A DNA stretch of 64,000 nucleotides from Opitutus sp. GAS368. Lineage in GTDB: Bacteria > Verrucomicrobiota > Verrucomicrobiia > Opitutales > Opitutaceae. Location of the stretch: positions 3,331,001 to 3,395,000 of the forward strand of contig NZ_LT629735.1 of the NCBI RefSeq assembly GCF_900104925.1, in the 5' to 3' direction. The notes under the pieces are model-generated. The model ran no database searches and was not told the DNA's origin. It saw nothing but the letters and a program-made list of their open reading frames with translations. How positions within the stretch are numbered: position 1 is the first letter of the stretch; every line of letters starts with the position of its first letter. Positions 60,429 through 64,000 of the stretch are shown here, piece after piece. The translations under genes were made by a program, and so were the position numbers.

Positions 60429-60473
60429 GTCTATGCGGCGTTCGCGGTGAGCTTCATTCCCGCGCCGCAATAG
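60429..60473 (+). pseudogene. 3' remnant of a second TonB-like gene
   Basis: Translated, these 15 codons read VYAAFAVSFIPAPQ then stop; the end of the gene at 59300-60169 reads VYAAFAVSFIEAPK then stop, 12 of 14 residues alike. Several differences are third-position changes, so both were once coding. The rest of the copy is missing; a repeat element occupies the space upstream. Confidence 0.75.
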
Positions 60474-60537
60474 GCGCGGAAGAGAAACCTGAAAGCTGAG
60501 ACCTGAAGTTCTGCAATCTCAGGTTATGTGCCGCAGT

Positions 60538-61284
60538 TCAGCTTAGACCAAGCGGGTCGAGCACCGCGCGCTTAAACCAAGCCGGCATCAGGTTCGTTTT
60601 CAGTTCCAAAGTCTTCCCGTCGGTGATTTCTGCCAGCCATGTATGCTCTCCTTTACCACCGGAATTATCGAAAATGTAAGCACGGTTCGTGGCGCGGATT
60701 GCGTCTGGAAGCAGCGCCAGTGATCGGTGGTAGCGCGTAATGATTTTGTCTTTTGGCACAGAGTGCCCGCCGAGTTTCACCCGGTTGCGCACCCGGGAGA
60801 GATTGATCGCAGGATCATCGGTAGCGATAAAGTAGAGGTATGTGCGATAGCCTGCGCGTTGAGCTGCCCGGAGAATTTCAATTTTTCCCGGGTGTGACAT
60901 GACGGTTTCAAACGTAAATGACGCGTTCTGCTCCGTTAGCCTGCGTTGGAGAAAATCCACCGCGACAGAGGCCCAATAGGAATTTACTTCTATCCCAGGG
61001 AATTCGAGACGCCCATCGTTGAAGATGAGGCGCTGCTTCGCGGCTTGGAGCTGGTCATCCGCCAAAAGCCTGGCGTTGGCGAAAAACGGTATGATGTCTT
61101 CAGCGGTTGTCGTTACCCCGAAGTCCGCGGTTTGCAGCCAACCCGTTCGCTTGATTGAAGCCTCGATTTCATCGGGGTTAAGATATGCTCCGAGTAACTC
61201 TGGCAAGAGCACTGATTTCAGTGTGCTTTTTCCGGAACCATTGGGTCCGGCAAACATGCGCAGTCGCGGCGTAACTGAACTCAC
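60538..61284 (-). CDS. Zeta-toxin-like P-loop kinase
   Basis: The 248-residue protein has a Walker A motif close to the N-terminus (MFAGPNGSGKST, residues 10-21), YLNPDEIEASI, SFTFETVMSHPGK and YLYFIATDDPAINLSRVRNR, the pattern of zeta-toxin-like kinases, which phosphorylate UDP-N-acetylglucosamine precursors in toxin-antitoxin systems. Its ATG overlaps the end of a 73-codon gene (ATGA), the usual arrangement for a paired antitoxin. Base composition is lower in G/C than the surroundings, which suggests transfer. Not all family members are toxins. Confidence 0.82.
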   Translation of the reverse strand: MSSVTPRLRMFAGPNGSGKSTLKSVLLPELLGAYLNPDEIEASIKRTGWLQTADFGVTTTAEDIIPFFANARLLADDQLQAAKQRLIFNDGRLEFPGIEVNSYWASVAVDFLQRRLTEQNASFTFETVMSHPGKIEILRAAQRAGYRTYLYFIATDDPAINLSRVRNRVKLGGHSVPKDKIITRYHRSLALLPDAIRATNRAYIFDNSGGKGEHTWLAEITDGKTLELKTNLMPAWFKRAVLDPLGLS

Positions 61285-61502
61285 CGGATCGTATACTTTC
61301 GGCCGAAAATTACCGGCTGAGGAGGCTCAACATTCTTGATCCACACCTTGTGACCATCCGGAAATACCTCATATAGCACGCCATTCTCAGATTGGAGCAC
61401 ACTTTGTCCGGAGGCTAGCACGTGCCGCCGAGCGGCAGCAAAAGCCACGCCGGATAGTGCGGGCACACCGGCTTCAAGTTGACTGATAGCTTCCTCGGAC
61501 AT
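61281..61502 (-). CDS. Small protein paired with zeta-toxin-like gene, putative antitoxin
   Basis: A 73-residue protein without a known domain (MSEEAISQLEAGVPALSG at the N-terminus; VLYEVFPDGHKVWIKNVE in the middle). It precedes and overlaps the zeta-like gene by four bases and is co-directional, hence the antitoxin suggestion. It does not resemble epsilon antitoxin. Confidence 0.6.
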   Translation of the reverse strand: MSEEAISQLEAGVPALSGVAFAAARRHVLASGQSVLQSENGVLYEVFPDGHKVWIKNVEPPQPVIFGRKYTIR

Positions 61503-61830
61503 GGTGAAGTTAACCTACCAACAAAGGTAGCGCGGTCAACAGCAACTCAGATGACGTTCTGTAATTGGCGTTAGTATCGACACAAATCGAGGAAAGTGAA
61601 CCCGAACGTTCGGAACGGGTTCGCTCCGGTTCTGGTCTCGTTCAGGCGAACGGGTCGAAACACATCTGGCGGGGTGTTCGCTTCTGCACCTTCAAAAACG
61701 CAGTTCCCGGGTGATCGCAGTGCAATATCTGTCACCAAGATGGCAGCGTTCTGCCAGACGGCCGAATCCAACATTATCCTGTTTTCAGGCCCCCACTTTC
61801 AGGTCTCAGGTTTCCGGTTTCACGGCGGCG
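61503..61830. other. Intergenic region with a 7-base-periodic repeat arm
   Basis: This 328-base gap has no supported gene. At about 61793-61825 it holds TTTCAGGTCTCAGGTTTCCG, a 7-base-periodic tract whose complement (GACCTGA units) lies on the other side of guaB at 63462-63495. Confidence 0.55.
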
Positions 61831-63405
61831 TCAGCCGCCATGGCGCGTGGCGACCTCGATGACGTCGTGCGGGGCCGCTTCCTTCTGGCCGGCGGGCGTC
61901 ACGCGGACGTAGCGGGCCTTCTTGCGGAGCTCGCCGAGGTCCTTGGCCCCGAGGTAACCCATGCCGCTCTGGACGCCGCCGATGAGGTTGCCGAGCACGT
62001 CGTCCACCGAGCCGGAGACTTCCTTGAGGGCCTCGATGCCCTCGGCGGCCACCTTGCGGGCCGTGTCGTTCTTGTCGTGGCCGTAGCGGGCGGCCGAGCC
62101 GGCCTTCATCGCGGCGTGACTGCCCATGCCGCGGTATTGTTTGTAGAGCTTGCCCGAGATTTCCATGATCTCGCCCGGCGCCTCGCGGCAGCCGGCGAGC
62201 AGGCCGCCGAGGATGACGGCGTCGGAGAGGGTGAGGGCCTTGACGATGTCGCCCGACTTCGTGATGCCGCCGTCGGCGATGAGGCGGACGCCCTTCCTGG
62301 CGGCACCCTGGGCGGAGACATGGAGCGCGGTGAGCTGCGGGATGCCGACGCCCGCCACCATGCGCGTGGTGCAGATGGAGCCCGGGCCCTGGCCGATCTT
62401 GATGGCGTTGGCGCCGGCGGCGGCGAGGAACTCGACGCCCGCGCCGCTGGTGACGTTGCCGGCGATGATGGGCAGGTCCTTGAACTGGCCGCGGATGAGC
62501 TTCACGACATCGCCGACGCCGGCGGTGTGCCCGTGTGCCGTGGAGACGGCGACGATGTCCACGGCCTCGCGGACGAGTTCGCCCACGTGGTCGAAGATCT
62601 TGTCGCGGTCGAGGGAGCCGTCGGGCTTGCGGATCGGGGAGACGGCCGCGCCGACGACGAGGCGGAAATGCGAGTCGCGCGCCGGCTTGCGGCGGGACTT
62701 CGCCTCGTTGGTGATGCGCTCGATGTCGGAGATGGTGACGAGGCCGCGCAGGTGGTCCTTGTCGTCGACGACGAGGACCTTGTGGATGCCCACGTTCTCG
62801 GTGAAAAACTTGTCCGCGGCCTTGATCGGGTCGGCGGCCATCTGTCTCTCGGAGACGGTGATGAGCTGCTTGCGGGGCGTCATGACCTCGGCGACCTGCT
62901 TCGACTTGTAGCGGTCCTTGACGAGGTTGCCGGAGAGGAGGCCGGCGAGCTTGCCGTGGCTGTCCACGACGGGGAAGGTGCGGAAGTCGAAGCGCTTCTG
63001 GTCGATCATCGCCAGGACCTCGCTGACGAGCATGTCCGGCGTGACGGTGATGGGGTCCTGGATGAGGCCGTGGATGTGGCGCTTCACGCGGGCGACCTCC
63101 TTGATCTGGTCCTTGCCCGGCAGGTTGTAATGGATGAGGCCGAGACCGCCGTTGAGTGCCATGGCGATGGCCATGCGCGACTCGGTCACGGTGTCCATGT
63201 CGGACGAGATGATGGGGATCTGCAGCCGCAGGCCCTCGGCGAGGGTGGTGGCCAGGTCGGTGTCCTTCGGGAGGATCTCCGAGTGGAGCGTGGCGAGCGA
63301 GACGTCGTCGTAGGTCAGCGCGCTCGGCAGGTTGGCGGCGAAGAAGCGGTCGGCGGGCAGGTAGAAGTCCGAATCGCTGGCGGAAGAGGCAACAGGCTTG
63401 GTCAT
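61831..63405 (-). CDS. guaB: Inosine-5'-monophosphate dehydrogenase
   Basis: The 524-residue protein has the IMPDH barrel ([29 protein letters not shown]), two CBS domains (about residues 115-235), [11 protein letters not shown], the catalytic loop [15 protein letters not shown] (Cys about residue 340), RLIADGGI and GMGSHAAM. It oxidises IMP to XMP, the first step to GMP. The usual VDTAHGHS is VSTAHGHT here, changing the Asp that contacts the NAD ribose in studied enzymes. The start at 63405 fits the family; the frame stays open upstream through repeat sequence. Confidence 0.94.
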   Translation of the reverse strand: MTKPVASSASDSDFYLPADRFFAANLPSALTYDDVSLATLHSEILPKDTDLATTLAEGLRLQIPIISSDMDTVTESRMAIAMALNGGLGLIHYNLPGKDQIKEVARVKRHIHGLIQDPITVTPDMLVSEVLAMIDQKRFDFRTFPVVDSHGKLAGLLSGNLVKDRYKSKQVAEVMTPRKQLITVSERQMAADPIKAADKFFTENVGIHKVLVVDDKDHLRGLVTISDIERITNEAKSRRKPARDSHFRLVVGAAVSPIRKPDGSLDRDKIFDHVGELVREAVDIVAVSTAHGHTAGVGDVVKLIRGQFKDLPIIAGNVTSGAGVEFLAAAGANAIKIGQGPGSICTTRMVAGVGIPQLTALHVSAQGAARKGVRLIADGGITKSGDIVKALTLSDAVILGGLLAGCREAPGEIMEISGKLYKQYRGMGSHAAMKAGSAARYGHDKNDTARKVAAEGIEALKEVSGSVDDVLGNLIGGVQSGMGYLGAKDLGELRKKARYVRVTPAGQKEAAPHDVIEVATRHGG

Positions 63406-63461
63406 CGTTGCCGTGAACGAAATACTCCTGCCGCGCCGAACCTCAAACAAAAAGCGCGCGG

Positions 63462-63495
63462 CAGAGACCTGAGACCTGAAACCTGAGACCTGAGG
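63462..63495. repeat. 7-base-periodic tract (ACCTGAG units) upstream of guaB
   Basis: GAGACCT, GAGACCT, GAAACCT, GAGACCT then GAGGG, four units in a row. Complementary tracts occur at 61793-61825 and around 63825-63840, with a related one at 60485-60510, so guaB is bracketed by inverted copies. Confidence 0.75.
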
Positions 63496-63510
63496 GTGAA
63501 AACCCACGCA

Positions 63511-63622
63511 TTTTACAGGAGATAACGGAGCCAACAGAGGTAGTCTGAAGCTAGGAAACCACGCCCCCAAGCTCCTGGCTTTCTATAATCCTTCTCCGTT
63601 CCCTCTGTTTCCTCCTGTGGAG
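63511..63622. repeat. 9-base-phased inverted-repeat element without gene
   Basis: Left arm 63511-63540 (TTTTACAGGAG, AACGGAG, AACAGAGG) and right arm 63591-63622, complement ACAGGAGG, AACAGAGG, GAACGGAGAAG. The arms match the ends of the GxxExxY element. The interior is about 50 bases. Confidence 0.8.
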
Positions 63623-63874
63623 TTTACAGGATTGGAGGATTGAATTCAGCAAACTCAGGTTTGCTTCGCCATCTCCGCGTCAAGCGCTCCGTCAGGTCTC
63701 TCTGCCTCGGTTTCGCAAAGCGAGAACCGGGGACAGACACCGGGCGGGCAGCTCAGCCGCAGCGAAGGCTGCGCGACTGATCCCGGGCGCCCAGCAGGGC
63801 GCAACAGGAAGCCCGCAACGGCGAGGTTTCAGGTTTCTCTTCCCGGTCTTCCGTGTATTCTGTGGTGAAATTGC

Positions 63875-64000
63875 ATGGCTTATCGCTTTGAGTTCAAACC
63901 TTACCGCCTGCCGTTGCGGGCGCCGCTGCGGACGGCCCACGGGGCCTGGACGGAGCGCGAGGGCCTCCTCGTGCGGCTGGAGGACCCGGCCGGCCGGGTC
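63875..64000 (+). CDS. menC: o-Succinylbenzoate synthase-like (enolase superfamily), 5' end only
   Basis: The first 42 codons are present before the window ends. The sequence AYRFEFKPYRLPLRAPLRTA then HGAWTEREGLLVRLED is typical of the capping domain N-terminus of MenC. The full enzyme dehydrates SHCHC to o-succinylbenzoate in menaquinone synthesis, in accord with quinone-linked electron transport elsewhere in the window. Another enolase-superfamily enzyme, such as a dipeptide epimerase, cannot be excluded from so short a piece. A lone right arm of the CCGTG repeat family (63849-63870) precedes its ATG by a few bases. Confidence 0.7.
   Translation, partial: MAYRFEFKPYRLPLRAPLRTAHGAWTEREGLLVRLEDPAGRV

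Noticed and set aside
63692-63940. 82-codon minus-strand frame before menC
   Set aside because: It runs through repeat sequence and antisense to the menC start; product has no features.
1-64000. tRNA or rRNA genes
   Set aside because: No cloverleaf with GTTCGA-type T arm or rRNA stretch was recognised when reading the gaps; a covariance-model search would decide.

Overview
The window is a high-GC bacterial chromosome segment that reads like a Verrucomicrobiota genome, most probably family Opitutaceae. The grounds are the style of the large TonB-dependent receptor, the mix of glycoside hydrolases without SusD, the single-polypeptide ResB-CcsA cytochrome c synthase, and very dense intergenic inverted repeats. 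This is inference from family knowledge; no 16S gene or tRNA gene was seen.

Positions 1-12.5 kb hold electron-transfer and haem functions. On the minus strand a small cytochrome c, a NapC/NirT-type membrane multihaem cytochrome, an octahaem lipoprotein and an MtrB/PioB-like outer-membrane barrel (cut by the window edge) look like a trans-envelope electron conduit. Divergently on the plus strand lie a tandem-domain lipoprotein, ccsBA, hemN, a dihydroorotate dehydrogenase-like protein and hypE. From 12.5 to 22.5 kb is a complete [NiFe]-hydrogenase locus: hypA-B-F-C-D on minus, and small subunit, large subunit, cytochrome b, maturation protease and a nickel-transporter-like protein on plus. The small subunit has the extra cysteines of oxygen-tolerant membrane-bound hydrogenases.

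From 22.6 to 29.6 kb come two paralogous PocR/AraC regulators around a GNAT enzyme and an acyl-CoA transferase, then a PAS kinase/LuxR-type regulator pair and a degenerate DksA/TraR protein. At 30-32 kb a cupredoxin follows a Cyc2-like cytochrome-porin fusion, a second candidate route for electrons across the outer membrane. 32.6-40.7 kb is housekeeping and sugar-nucleotide genes (comF, accD, folC, a TPR protein, an epimerase, an aminotransferase). 40.8-60.2 kb holds a BNR-repeat secreted protein, a divergent PurA, and a glycan locus (GH2, serine hydrolase, GH1, LacI regulator, TonB receptor, GPH transporter, GH30, GH16, TonB-like protein) that fits use of a beta-1,3/1,6-glucan such as laminarin. 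60.5-64 kb has a zeta-toxin-like pair, guaB and the 5' end of menC.

The most unusual feature is a superfamily of intergenic elements with inverted arms built from units repeated every 9 bases (eight copies seen). One is a 465-bp unit with perfect 12-bp terminal inverted repeats whose only gene encodes a GxxExxY protein (PD-(D/E)xK-like fold); two shorter copies with matching arms have no gene. Several elements lie directly after a stop codon, and several supply the start codon or N-terminal codons of the next gene. A separate REP-like palindrome family is also dispersed here, and one 54-bp copy sits in frame inside folC.
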